A DNA stretch of 64,000 nt from JADCRZ01 sp037718865 (GCA_037718865.1 JBBJMP010000002.1:248001-312000); one strand, 5' to 3'; positions 54,906 through 63,982 are shown, numbered from the stretch's first letter. Notes: generated from the letters alone by a model not told the origin. Made by a program: numbers and translations.

Positions 54906-55233
54906 GGCACAAGTACGTAGCTTAGCTTCTGTGCTGTGGCGTACCTGTGGCTGGCTTGATCAGTATTTTTCAAAAGCGGCTGGACTAACAAAGGCACAAA
55001 TATCTTTCCCATCACCTGGCGCAAGTGTGTTTGCCGTGAATTCTATGGAGCCAGCATACGAAAACGTTGAGGTAAACCAACTTGTGCCTTGACGCACGCA
55101 AAACTTGACTGCTAGATGCTAAGGCGCAAGTATGCAGCTTAGCTTTTGGGTGCGGAGGCGTACTTGTGCCTGGCTTAATATGACTGATGGATCAAGTACC
55201 CATCCCACAATCCCTACCCTGCATACTTGCGCC
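54906..55233. repeat. Hairpin repeat array directly upstream of the RAYT gene
   Basis: A-type units lie at 54906-54950 (diverged) and 55123-55170; a B-type unit lies at 55193-55233. The 89 bp from 55193 to 55281 are identical to 53819-53907. Between the A units is degenerate repeat sequence (GGCACAAATATC, GGCGCAAGTGTG). The array covers most of the stretch between the antitoxin and the transposase; no gene is seen in it. Confidence 0.85.
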
Positions 55234-55290
55234 AGTTTTACTTTGTAGTTATGTAAAGTGTAAATTCGTTTGATAAATCTAAATTTTTTT

Positions 55291-55854
55291 GTGAGCAGTA
55301 AATATAAGTTTAGTGATCAGGAGAAATTGTATTTTGTAAGTTATGCGGTTGTATATTGGATAGACCTTTTCACAAGAAATGAGTATAAAGATATATTACT
55401 GAAGAGCTGGAGATATTGCATGGATACAAAGGGAATGGAATTATATGGCTGGTGTATTATGACAAGCCATGTACACATGATCATTGGCACTCATGGTGAG
55501 CCTCTTGAAAACATCATGCGGGATATGAAACGGCATACTTCTGAACAATTAAAGATTGCCATCAAAAATAATACAATAGAAAGCCGAAAGGAATGGCTCC
55601 TATGGATGATGGAAAAGGCCGGCAGAAAAAATAGTAACAATATCGAGTTTCAGCTGTGGCAACAGGATAACCATCCCATTATATTGAATTCAGCCACGAT
55701 CACTCATCAGAAGCTGGATTATATTCACAATAATCCGGTTGATGCGGGTTTTGTGGAAAAACCAGAAGATTGGTTATATAGCAGTGCCCGAGATTATTAT
55801 GGACTAAAGGGATTAATAAAAATAAGTCTGATAGACCCTATATTGCGCTCCTGA
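55291..55854 (+). CDS. REP-associated tyrosine transposase (RAYT, Y1/HUH family)
   Basis: A 187-residue protein of the IS200-like Y1 transposase group. The HUH-type motif is WCIMTSHVHMIIGTHG (His-hydrophobic-His, about 61-65), and the C-terminal Tyr-containing region reads YIHNNPVDAGFVEKPEDW and SSARDYYG, as in RAYTs. These enzymes are single-copy, domesticated relatives of IS200/IS605 transposases that process REP hairpins. GTG at 55291 gives the standard N-terminus (MSSKYKFSDQEK); an earlier TTG at 55270 is less likely. Copies of one hairpin family flank it on both sides, which fits a RAYT with its own REP substrate. The frame is intact. Confidence 0.9.
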   Translation: MSSKYKFSDQEKLYFVSYAVVYWIDLFTRNEYKDILLKSWRYCMDTKGMELYGWCIMTSHVHMIIGTHGEPLENIMRDMKRHTSEQLKIAIKNNTIESRKEWLLWMMEKAGRKNSNNIEFQLWQQDNHPIILNSATITHQKLDYIHNNPVDAGFVEKPEDWLYSSARDYYGLKGLIKISLIDPILRS

Positions 55855-55893
55855 ACTGCCGCAAGTATGTCAATAGGCGATGTGCCCCGAACT

Positions 55894-55995
55894 GGCGCAA
55901 GTATGCCGCCCTGCCTCTGTGTTGTAGCGTACTTGTGCCTGGCTGATAAAGGCACAAGTACCCTTTGCACAACCCCTACCCTGCACACTTGCGCC
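55894..55995. repeat. Hairpin repeat pair downstream of the RAYT gene
   Basis: An A-type unit at 55894-55939 is followed by a B-type unit at 55951-55995 (GGCACAAGTACCC, then CACACTTGCGCC). A partial half-unit (GCCGCAAGTATGTC) at 55858-55871 precedes them. With the upstream A-B pair this gives the RAYT gene a repeat border on each side. Confidence 0.88.
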
Positions 55996-56071
55996 AAATT
56001 CCCGTTTTGTCTGCTCCTCATACAGAATTCCTGATTTTTAAAGCATACTCATATTCTAAGTATATTTGAAC

Positions 56072-56661
56072 ATGGAAATAAAAGAACCAGCCATTGCCTA
56101 CGGCAGCCAAAAATATAGCATTGACGAATACTTAAACATGGAACGTGCCGCTGATCAAAAGCATGAATATTTTAACGGGGAAATATTTGCTATGTCGGGC
56201 GCTGGTAACAGGCACAATGTTATATTCAGAAATTTATACGGAGACCTTGCATATAAGTTAGGAGGCCAGCGCTGCGAGGCGTATGGAAGCGACATGAGAG
56301 TCCACATTCCTGAAAATACCCTGTTTACATACCCTAATATATCCATCTTCTGCAGGGATATATGAACGATGAAGGAGATGATGACATTTTCATTCAACCT
56401 ACCGTATTGATTGAAATATTATCGCCTTCTACTAAAGACTATGATCGCGGAACCAAATTCAAACTGTACAGGGATATTCCCAGCTTGAAAGAATATGTAC
56501 TGGTAGATTCTGAAGTGGTCAGCGTAGAGATATTCCGCCTGAATGAAAGCAGGTACTGGCAGTTGGAAGAATATAAAAAAGGGGATGAACTTCTTCACAT
56601 CCATACCGTCGACTTTCAGTTATCCCTAAACGAACTTTACCGCGGAACAAAGCTTATGTAA
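56072..56661 (+). pseudogene. Uma2-family endonuclease-like protein, frameshifted
   Basis: The first frame (56072-56365) gives the Uma2/DUF820 N-terminal half (YSIDEYLNMERAADQKHEYF, then ISIFCRDI and stop); the second (56362-56661) gives the C-terminal half (VLIEILSPSTKDYDRGTKFK, then YRDIPSLKEYVLVDSEV). Together they make one PD-(D/E)XK-like Uma2 protein of typical length, so a single frameshift near 56,360 split it. In addition the usual PD before the strand reads PN (YPNISIF). The ATGA overlap could permit restart of translation, but a pseudogene is more likely. Confidence 0.75.
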
Positions 56662-56748
56662 AAAGCAAACTGAAGGAAATGGAGCTAAACAAACCTGTTA
56701 AAAAATGACAAAGCGGTATATACTTTTAAATATTACAAATCTGCAATA

Positions 56749-57264
56749 ATGGCAATTAGTGGTTTTGACTATAAGCTTTCCTGGGACAAAGATTTTCCTG
56801 AAGAAAATAAATACGAAACCAGACCTGCAGGGAAAGAGTATGATTCCGAAACACACCCCAAATGGAAGCTTAAAATGTACTATCCGAAGCCGAATGGAAG
56901 AAGAGTGATTGTAAGGGATGCAGACATAAGTGTTTCTTTGGATAAAAAATATAACTGGGTGGTCAAAAGTAAGATGGTAGCCGAATTGCTTCAGCACGAA
57001 CAAGGACATTATGATATAACTGCAATTCTTGCGCGAGCGTTTTATGTAGCTCTCAAAAAACTATATGCCCCTTCAGTTGACGAACTTAAGGAGAAGGTAA
57101 GGAACTTAGAACAGGAATTTCAAAAAGCCTGGGATCATGTGCAGGAAAACCGGTATGATGGCCAAACAAAACATGGGGCGAATAAAAGCCTGCAGAAAAC
57201 ATGGAATCAAAAAATTTCAGCGGAAAAGAAAAAGCCCGACGGAAGCATTGATAATCTACCTTAA
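56749..57264 (+). CDS. DUF922-type HExxH protein next to type VI genes
   Basis: A 171-residue soluble protein with HEQGHYDITAILAR at about residue 83, the HExxH zinc-site pattern of the DUF922 family of predicted metallopeptidases. The N-terminal half is beta-rich (ETRPAGKEYDSETHPKWKLK) and the C-terminal tail is charged and helical. No signal peptide is present, which differs from many exported DUF922 proteins. It lies convergent to tssG with 17 bp between stops. It might be a substrate or accessory of the secretion system or an unrelated cargo gene; sequence does not decide. Confidence 0.75.
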   Translation: MAISGFDYKLSWDKDFPEENKYETRPAGKEYDSETHPKWKLKMYYPKPNGRRVIVRDADISVSLDKKYNWVVKSKMVAELLQHEQGHYDITAILARAFYVALKKLYAPSVDELKEKVRNLEQEFQKAWDHVQENRYDGQTKHGANKSLQKTWNQKISAEKKKPDGSIDNLP

Positions 57265-57281
57265 TGATTTACGTACACTAT

Positions 57282-58235
57282 TCATACTCTCAAATACGTA
57301 TCCGCCCCCAAAACACTATTCAAATAATTTCCACCTTCGGCAAATCGTATAGTCCGCTCCCTTTCGTCCAGCTCAAACTCCGTAATAATATTCATGTGCA
57401 CAGGTAAGAGGTAATCACACAGTAATTCTAATATCTTATGTTTTGACCCTTCCGGCATAAACTGCTGGAACACTTCACTTGCCATAGGGCCGATATGTAG
57501 AACGATCTCGTCCACGCCTTCATCAAACAGTGTGTTGCTCGTCGTAAGGTCCACGCCTAAAATACTATCTCCCATCCTTGATAAAATAGGCTCTGCAGGA
57601 TGCAGCGGCAACTGGTTTCGTAAACTGATGTGTACCGGTAAGCCAAACATCATTTCCATAATGGTTTCAATAACCGGATGATTATCCCGTATCTCATGCA
57701 GGATGGGGATGAGGTGAAGAAACAGATCAGCCTGCCGCGCATCTAAATATTGAAAAATTTCCCATTGATCTGAAAAAATGTTCACCAGCTCATCATAGTG
57801 TGTTCGTTTATCCAGCCGGTTCTCGTACGAAGCCATCTGCATGCGCAGGTAATTAATCGTAGCCTCAAAGGGAAGAAAAAACTTCCGGGCATTCCGCTCT
57901 TCCTCTTTCCGTTGCTTAATGGCTTTAATGATTTCTTTTTCCGTATTGGAAGACTTGTGTGACGAAGGATGATGGAACAATCCTTCCGGCAGCATATCAT
58001 AGAAACCTTCCTTAGGCGTTTTAATCACCACATATTCTTTGTCGTTGTATTCAGACAGTTCCTCGTCAATCGCTTCCACGTCTTTCCGGAACGGTCGCTT
58101 CATAGCGCCAAGCAGCAGTATTAAAATGCGATCCTCCGGAGTGCCGTGTTCTACCATTTCAGCGGCCGTTACTTCAGCCTTAAAATCGTTATCCAGGCTG
58201 CTGAAAAACGTTATGGGAAGCTCTTCTGATTTCAT
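57282..58235 (-). CDS. tssG: Type VI baseplate protein TssG (Bacteroidota type)
   Basis: A 317-residue soluble protein located directly downstream of tssF on the same strand, the usual tssE-tssF-tssG order. The sequence (EEGLFHHP-like GLFHHPSSH, then EIRDNHPVIETIMEMMFGLP and LHIGPMASEVFQQFMPEG) matches what I expect of the TssG-like baseplate subunit of T6SS subtype iii, which forms a wedge with TssE and TssF. Gene order strengthens a family match that is moderate by itself. A 227-bp gap with a repeat-derived inverted repeat separates it from tssF. Confidence 0.75.
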   Translation of the reverse strand: MKSEELPITFFSSLDNDFKAEVTAAEMVEHGTPEDRILILLLGAMKRPFRKDVEAIDEELSEYNDKEYVVIKTPKEGFYDMLPEGLFHHPSSHKSSNTEKEIIKAIKQRKEEERNARKFFLPFEATINYLRMQMASYENRLDKRTHYDELVNIFSDQWEIFQYLDARQADLFLHLIPILHEIRDNHPVIETIMEMMFGLPVHISLRNQLPLHPAEPILSRMGDSILGVDLTTSNTLFDEGVDEIVLHIGPMASEVFQQFMPEGSKHKILELLCDYLLPVHMNIITEFELDERERTIRFAEGGNYLNSVLGADTYLRV

Positions 58236-58349
58236 AATTACTGTTTCCGTTGTGCCGGTTAAAATTACCTTGCTATTTCATAAGATAAGGTAATAAGGTT
58301 AAATCATTAGTGTAATTTCATTTCTACTAAGGTTTACTTTACCTTAGCA

Positions 58350-58417
58350 GGCACAAGTTGTCCGCCTCACAGTCCTAACGCCTGGCCGTTAATTTTAACC
58401 GGCGGAACACTTGCGCC
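58350..58417. repeat. Diverged RAYT-type hairpin between tssF and tssG
   Basis: GGCACAAGTTGTCCGCC at 58350-58366 faces GGCGGAACACTTGCGCC at 58401-58417 (15 of 17 pair). The outer parts GGCACAAGT and ACTTGCGCC match the arms of the repeat family at 53.6-56.0 kb, with new inner arms. It sits in the 227-bp gap inside the baseplate operon. Confidence 0.7.
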
Positions 58418-58462
58418 AGTTCAGAAACTTCCAGATACTATACAATTAAGCAAGCACAATCA

Positions 58463-60334
58463 TCAACTCTTTCCCAGCAACACCCTGTAAGTATTGGTTA
58501 TTGCTGAACGTGTTTGCAGTTTTGACTGCAGCTGTTCGCATAACACCTGCCATTCTTTGCTGTCTAATGTATCTGTTTCAAGCGGGGTAAGCATCACATC
58601 AATCGTTCTTCTAAATGCTTCCTTTGGAAGCGCCGCTATTTCAAAGCCTCTTTCCACGGTTACGTTTTGTATCCTCCCTTTCAGTTCATAAAAACAAAAG
58701 TTACGGATGTCTTCTTTGGTAATAATCCGGTTCCGTGTCATCATGCTATACCGGAACGCATTCAGCCGTTCTTCGGGCCGTAACCTGTTTTTTCCGCCAA
58801 TCGTTGTGGTTAAAAAGGAAATAGTGTCCTGTTTTACACTCATGCCTTTTGCCTGTTGCAGTTTGGTGCCTGCCCGAAGGTTATTGGCAATGGCGGCCGA
58901 CGTGGTCCAGTATTCGGTGTACATCATGTCCTTGCCTTCAAACGGCTTCACGATAATATAGTCAGGCACTTCAACAGAATTGGCAATATATCCTCTTGTC
59001 TTTTGCTCCATCAACGAAATTTTCTGGTTCATCTCTTTGAGGGTGGTCGCAATAAAATCATAACCATACGCGGCAAACGCGGCACTTTCATTGCGCAGCA
59101 ATTCGATGAGATAACCGATCATTTCACGGGCAGCCCTTCCATCAAAACGTTCTACACCACCTTTGCGTAACGTATAGCTGCCCACTTCTTCTTCATCCCC
59201 TTTCCGGTATGGAACCGATCTGTATTCATGTTTTTCATCTGAAAGCGATTTTACGGAAAGGAATTGATCCAGCGCTCCGGTTCGCAGCGGTATAATGTTA
59301 CTGCCTCCTTTCAGCCGGTATTTCAGGTCGTTTAGTTGCCGGTTCATAACCGGGAAGGCGTTCGGGTAAATGTATACTTCATTTAAAAAGTCCTGCGGCA
59401 TGGTGGCAGGGAAAACGATCTTCACCCATAACAGCGCTTCCTTCAAATTCTGCAGCTCGTTGTCGGAGAACAGACCTTTGAACGATGGCGGGTATGGCTT
59501 TTTGCCTTTCTGTATTTTATGCAACGAAGTATCGCTGATGTAGATGGCCTTCGGGTGGTAATATTGCTTGATGTCATTTTCAATCAGGGAAAGCACGTCG
59601 TGCTCCAAAAAAATAGTTTCGTATGTGTCCGCTGCATTAGGCTGAACAGCATAAGGGATGCCCGGCGCCACCTGAATCTCCTTTTCATCAAGGTACCATT
59701 TCGTTAAGGGCAGCAACTGATAGGTACGTTGCGCCAACCCCGGCTCAAGATTTTTCCAGTCGAAATAAAAGGACAGGTTCTGAATACTGTCAAGTGTTGG
59801 ATTGATTTTCAAGCCAAGCCAGATGGCACTGGTTTCTGTAAACATGCCCTTGCCGGAACGTGCTGACACCTCTTTGCTGAACGATTGGTCGTACGAAAAT
59901 AAGTTGCCGCCTGTAGCCAGGTAGGCGATTTGCACATCAAAAACAGGGACCGTATCAACAGGCGTAAAAAAGAGGTCCAGTGTGGTATCCAGCACTTCGT
60001 TTCCTTTTGATGATATCTTATGCTGGGTGACAAAACGGGTGGTATTTGTAAGCAATGCCGTTGGTTCTACAGGTGTTGCATGTACGATGGCGTGCGCCGG
60101 CGTGGGCGATGTTAAAAAATCAGGCGCCAGTAAGCCGGCAATCTTTTCAAGTATCCGTACCTGCGTATCTTTTATCTCGTTACTCAGATTATACAATTCC
60201 AGGGACAAGGCTTCCAGCATCAGCTTCACCACGGGGTCGAGGTCTTCGATGTTTTTGATGCTCCAGTAGCTGAGTGCATATTTCAGCATCCTGTTTTTAA
60301 TCACTTCCTTGGAGCTGTTGATTTCGGTAAGCAT
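58463..60334 (-). CDS. tssF: Type VI baseplate protein TssF
   Basis: A 623-residue protein. The N-terminal DLDPVVKLMLEALSLELYNL followed by VRILEKIAGLLAPDFLTSPT is the TssF signature, and the C-terminal part NAFRYSMMTRNRIITKEDIR, then FCFYELKGRIQNVTVERGF, is like phage gp6/J baseplate proteins. It forms the wedge with TssE and TssG around the VgrG hub. Its start is 11 bp after tssE's stop, so they are cotranscribed. Length fits the family. Confidence 0.88.
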   Translation of the reverse strand: MLTEINSSKEVIKNRMLKYALSYWSIKNIEDLDPVVKLMLEALSLELYNLSNEIKDTQVRILEKIAGLLAPDFLTSPTPAHAIVHATPVEPTALLTNTTRFVTQHKISSKGNEVLDTTLDLFFTPVDTVPVFDVQIAYLATGGNLFSYDQSFSKEVSARSGKGMFTETSAIWLGLKINPTLDSIQNLSFYFDWKNLEPGLAQRTYQLLPLTKWYLDEKEIQVAPGIPYAVQPNAADTYETIFLEHDVLSLIENDIKQYYHPKAIYISDTSLHKIQKGKKPYPPSFKGLFSDNELQNLKEALLWVKIVFPATMPQDFLNEVYIYPNAFPVMNRQLNDLKYRLKGGSNIIPLRTGALDQFLSVKSLSDEKHEYRSVPYRKGDEEEVGSYTLRKGGVERFDGRAAREMIGYLIELLRNESAAFAAYGYDFIATTLKEMNQKISLMEQKTRGYIANSVEVPDYIIVKPFEGKDMMYTEYWTTSAAIANNLRAGTKLQQAKGMSVKQDTISFLTTTIGGKNRLRPEERLNAFRYSMMTRNRIITKEDIRNFCFYELKGRIQNVTVERGFEIAALPKEAFRRTIDVMLTPLETDTLDSKEWQVLCEQLQSKLQTRSAITNTYRVLLGKS

Positions 60335-60345
60335 TTCACTGTTTT

Positions 60346-60837
60346 TTAATCGGCAGAAAGCGGGCTTAAAAATAAATTGGTATGAAACGTAAACGGCTCG
60401 TTTGTTTTCTTTACCAAACCGTTGATATGGATGTCCACTCTTTTTTTGATCTCTACAAACTGTTTAATAGCATTATACTTTTCCATATCCGTGATGGAAA
60501 CTGATATTTCTACGTTACTGAGCCGGTATTCATGCGAGGTGATAGATTTCATCAGTGATTGCCGTAGCTTTTCCTCCCACAACCGGGCGCTTACAATCAA
60601 CTCAAAATCGAGGTCCCATACTTCACAACCAAAGGCGGGGTTGCTTCGGTGTTCGCCAAATTTCGTCATAATAATCAATTCAAGGTTCTTCTGAATAGAA
60701 GAATCCAAATCACAAAGTGGCAATTCGTCCCCTCCCATAGCAGCTGACAGCCGAAGCGGAATTTTGTAATAGACAATACCCATCACCCGGAGTTTTAATT
60801 TGACAAAAAACCGTTCCTGAAGACTTTTTATAGCCAT
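60346..60837 (-). CDS. tssE: Type VI baseplate protein TssE (gp25-like)
   Basis: A 163-residue GPW/gp25-family protein. The conserved stretch LELIIMTKFGEHRSNPAFGC followed by EVWDLDFEL gives the gp25 pattern in which an acidic pair and the HR(S)NP(A/E)FG loop anchor the sheath. It is the first gene of the minus-strand baseplate operon, with tssF 11 bp on. The ATG at 60837 is used. Confidence 0.88.
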   Translation of the reverse strand: MAIKSLQERFFVKLKLRVMGIVYYKIPLRLSAAMGGDELPLCDLDSSIQKNLELIIMTKFGEHRSNPAFGCEVWDLDFELIVSARLWEEKLRQSLMKSITSHEYRLSNVEISVSITDMEKYNAIKQFVEIKKRVDIHINGLVKKTNEPFTFHTNLFLSPLSAD

Positions 60838-61460
60838 AAGGTTGCCTCAGTGCCCTTTGTGCTTCTTGCTTTGAGCCTCTTTGCGGTTTTTTTTTACCAC
60901 AGAGAGGCACAAAATATTACACAAAGAGAAAACATAAAGAAATAATCAATCCCTTAACTTAATGACATTACCCGAAGGGACAGATCGACGGCCTGCACGA
61001 AAAGGATGTTATATCTCTTTCGTACGTTTCTAATGAATCAGCACGGGCATTAGACATTGAATTTACAACCAAAACCTTTACAAAAACGCGGCTTGTTTAA
61101 AAAAGGGATTTGACAGTTTTAGAACCTCGTGTTAACATTTCGTATCAGGCAACACCCTGCTTAAACTTACCTGGCAGAATTGGTTATTCAGTGTTTATTC
61201 ATATATTTATGATGATTACTTTTTTGTATTTAGCAAATCCGCTACTTGACTGTGATGACATTTTAGGAACGATTCGTCAACCCACCTTAAGAAAACTTCT
61301 TTTTGCATGAAAGGTCTCCGGATATTAGCATATTGATACGCTTGTTTATGAGACACCCATGCAGATGTAATACGACCCATACGCAACATCCGTCCAGATT
61401 GGCAGTAACACAACAGCCTAAAACAGACATTGTCTTTAATTATATGTTCAAGGATACGAC
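60838..61460. other. Divergent regulatory region between tssE and clpV
   Basis: This 623-bp stretch separates the minus-strand baseplate genes from clpV. It contains no credible gene. The leftmost part (60840-60930) is a low-complexity mix of CAAAG-type direct repeats (minus-strand GCAAAGAGGCTCAAAGCAAG and ACACAAAGAG) of a kind seen often in Bacteroidota intergenic DNA. Promoters of both arms must lie here; a TATTTTG near 60,910 on the minus strand is the best -7-like candidate for tssE. Confidence 0.5.
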
Positions 61461-63929
61461 ATGCCGATACTTGCTTTAAATGAATCAATGAAGACCGCAG
61501 TTGAAATTGCACAGTCTCTTGCGAAAGAGTACAGTAATGAGTATTTCTATCCCGCACACTTGTTAAGGGCGCTCCTACATAAAGAAGTAGGCTTAAAAGG
61601 TTTTCTTGAATCAATCGGCAAGGATGCAGGCTATATTATGGATTGGGCGGAAGTGCGCATGGATGAATGTCCTAAGGTGGCGAAAGTGAAGGATACGATA
61701 ACCGGTAGCGACAAGGTGAAACAGGTGTTTGAAGAAGCCGATAACATACGTATCAAACTCGGCCTGGACCTGATCTCGCCCATTTGTGTGCTTACGGCGA
61801 TAGCAAAACCCGGTGTTGCCTTTAGCAGCGAACAATTAAAATCGTTTCCGGTCAAAGAAAAAGAAGTACTGGAACTTTATTTGAAAGAAGACAGCATTCA
61901 GCAAGCGGTGCAGGGAACGGACAAGAATACAGCTTCTGCGGCGGCTGGCGCGCTGCATAAATACTGTATTGAACGGACAGCACTGGCCAAAGAAGGAAAA
62001 ACTGATCCGATAATCGGACGCGACAAAGAGACAAGGATGATGATGGAGATCTTATGCCGCAGAACCAAGCCAAACGTAATTATCACAGGCGAAGCAGGTG
62101 TTGGTAAAACCGCTTTGATAGACGGCTTTGCCCTCGATATTGTAAATAATAACGTGCCGGCACAGCTTTCAAATTCCCTGCTGTTCGAATTAGACCTGGG
62201 AGCCCTTATCGCCGGGGCTTCGTATAAAGGCGAAGTGGAAGACCGGTTGAAAAACATTTTGAAAGAAATAAAGGGCTTCTCGAAAGCCATTCTTTTTATA
62301 GATGAGATTCATACACTTTTGGATAATAAAGGTAGTGGGATAGGGAGCGGGGCGGCGAATCTATTAAAACCGGAACTGGCACGGGGTGAAATAACCGTGA
62401 TCGGCGCTACTACAACCGATGAATACCGCAAGTTTATCGAATCCGATCAGGCGTTCACACGCCGGTTTGAAGTATTAAACGTTTCTGAGCCCAGTGAAGA
62501 AGCGGCGGAGAAAATGCTCAACCGCTTAGCGTCTAAATTTGAAGAACACCATCAGCTGACGATAGAAAAGGACGCTATAGGGGAATGTGTGCGCTTGTCG
62601 AAGCGCTACCTGAAAGGCAAACGGTTGCCGGATGTCGCCATTGATCTTTTAGATGGAACTATGGCGGCTATTAAGTTAATGGTGGATACAAACAAGGGGG
62701 ATATTGACCACTTTAGAAAAGAACTGGAAAAAATAAAATCCAACGGTGCTGTTACGGAACAAGAACTGTTTAACGACTATAGATGGTTGAATGCGGTGCT
62801 GCAGAATAAAATCAGCCCCGTATTGCTTGGCAAACTGGAAGACGCCACTCAGACCGACAAGTTTGAAACCGCGCAGGAGTACGATCAATTTTTGTCACAA
62901 AGCCTGGATAAGCTAAGCCTGCTGGCAGATGATACCAAGCGTTCGGTAAACAAAGAGGATATTGCTTCGGTCGTATCGTACAAAACCAGCATTCCGCTGG
63001 GAAAAATACAAGCGCATGAAAAAGAAAAGCTGCTGAACATGGATGGCTTCCTTAAAAGAAGAGTTGTTGGTCAGGATCATGCTGTAAAGGCACTTTGCGA
63101 ATCTATACTTGAATCAAGAAGCGGATTAAATAAAAAAGGACAGCCTATTGGTTCTTTCTTTTTTTTAGGTCCTACGGGTACCGGTAAAACAGAGCTTGCC
63201 AAATCCATAGCCGAGTTTCTGTTCAATGATGAAAAGGCAATGATCCGGTTTGATATGTCGGAGTTTAAAGAAGAGCATTCTGCAGCCTTGCTTTACGGCG
63301 CCCCGCCGGGTTATGTGGGGTATGAAGAGGGCGGCATGCTGGTGAACAAGATCCGGCAACGGCCCTACTCTGTATTACTGTTTGATGAAATAGAAAAAGC
63401 GCATCCTTCGGTGTTTGATACGTTTTTGCAAATCCTGGATGAAGGACACATGCATGACCGGCTGGGAAAAGAAGGCGATTTTTCCAACGCGCTCATCATC
63501 TTCACTTCAAACATTGGCAGCGAATGGATCGCCGAGCAATTCGGGAAGGGCGAAGTACCTACTTCCAACAAACTGATGGAGATCATGACCAAGTATTTCA
63601 GGCCGGAATTCCTGGCGCGGTTAACCGAAATCGTTCCTTTTGCTCCGATCAGTGAAAACAACATCGTCCGCATCTTTGAAATTCAGATGAAAAGCCTGCT
63701 GGAAGCACTAGACAAGCAAGGGATCAGGCTTGAGCTTTCGGATGAAGTGAAAAAACACCTTGCCTTGAACGGATTTACACCGAAGTATGGAGCGCGCCAA
63801 ATATCGGGCGTGATCCGAAACCAGCTTCGCCGGCCCATATCAAAATATATCATCGCCGGAGAATTGAAGAAAGGAAATACAGTAAACGTTCATCTTGAAG
63901 AAGAAGCCTTATCATGGGCTATTGAATAA
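61461..63929 (+). CDS. clpV: Type VI sheath-recycling ATPase ClpV (TssH)
   Basis: An 822-residue ClpB-like AAA+ ATPase that disassembles the contracted sheath. Clp N-domain repeats occupy residues 1-150 (FYPAHLLRALLHKEVGLKGF). The first AAA+ has Walker A ITGEAGVGKTALIDG (about 208) and Walker B ILFIDEIHTLL; the second has FLGPTGTGKTELAKS (about 568), LLFDEIEKAHPS and an intact C-terminal D2 lid. The middle region (about 420-500) is short compared with ClpB, as expected for ClpV. The setting next to baseplate genes fixes the role. It is the first forward gene to the right of the divergent region. Confidence 0.93.
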   Translation: MPILALNESMKTAVEIAQSLAKEYSNEYFYPAHLLRALLHKEVGLKGFLESIGKDAGYIMDWAEVRMDECPKVAKVKDTITGSDKVKQVFEEADNIRIKLGLDLISPICVLTAIAKPGVAFSSEQLKSFPVKEKEVLELYLKEDSIQQAVQGTDKNTASAAAGALHKYCIERTALAKEGKTDPIIGRDKETRMMMEILCRRTKPNVIITGEAGVGKTALIDGFALDIVNNNVPAQLSNSLLFELDLGALIAGASYKGEVEDRLKNILKEIKGFSKAILFIDEIHTLLDNKGSGIGSGAANLLKPELARGEITVIGATTTDEYRKFIESDQAFTRRFEVLNVSEPSEEAAEKMLNRLASKFEEHHQLTIEKDAIGECVRLSKRYLKGKRLPDVAIDLLDGTMAAIKLMVDTNKGDIDHFRKELEKIKSNGAVTEQELFNDYRWLNAVLQNKISPVLLGKLEDATQTDKFETAQEYDQFLSQSLDKLSLLADDTKRSVNKEDIASVVSYKTSIPLGKIQAHEKEKLLNMDGFLKRRVVGQDHAVKALCESILESRSGLNKKGQPIGSFFFLGPTGTGKTELAKSIAEFLFNDEKAMIRFDMSEFKEEHSAALLYGAPPGYVGYEEGGMLVNKIRQRPYSVLLFDEIEKAHPSVFDTFLQILDEGHMHDRLGKEGDFSNALIIFTSNIGSEWIAEQFGKGEVPTSNKLMEIMTKYFRPEFLARLTEIVPFAPISENNIVRIFEIQMKSLLEALDKQGIRLELSDEVKKHLALNGFTPKYGARQISGVIRNQLRRPISKYIIAGELKKGNTVNVHLEEEALSWAIE

Positions 63930-63982
63930 GTTTATTCGCAGTATTAATATGATACTTTGATCCATTTTTAAATTTTAATAGT

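Noticed and set aside
53583..55995. CRISPR-like array
   Set aside because: Repeats are long imperfect palindromes with variable, related spacers and irregular distances, and no cas genes are near.
56360..56366. Programmed frameshift or coupled restart in the Uma2 gene
   Set aside because: No slippery heptamer was seen, and Uma2 proteins are single chains; decay is simpler. It is kept as a finding only because of the ATGA overlap.
61216..61614. 132-codon minus-strand frame at the clpV start
   Set aside because: Its 5' part is antisense to the conserved ClpV N-domain, and it shows no family features.
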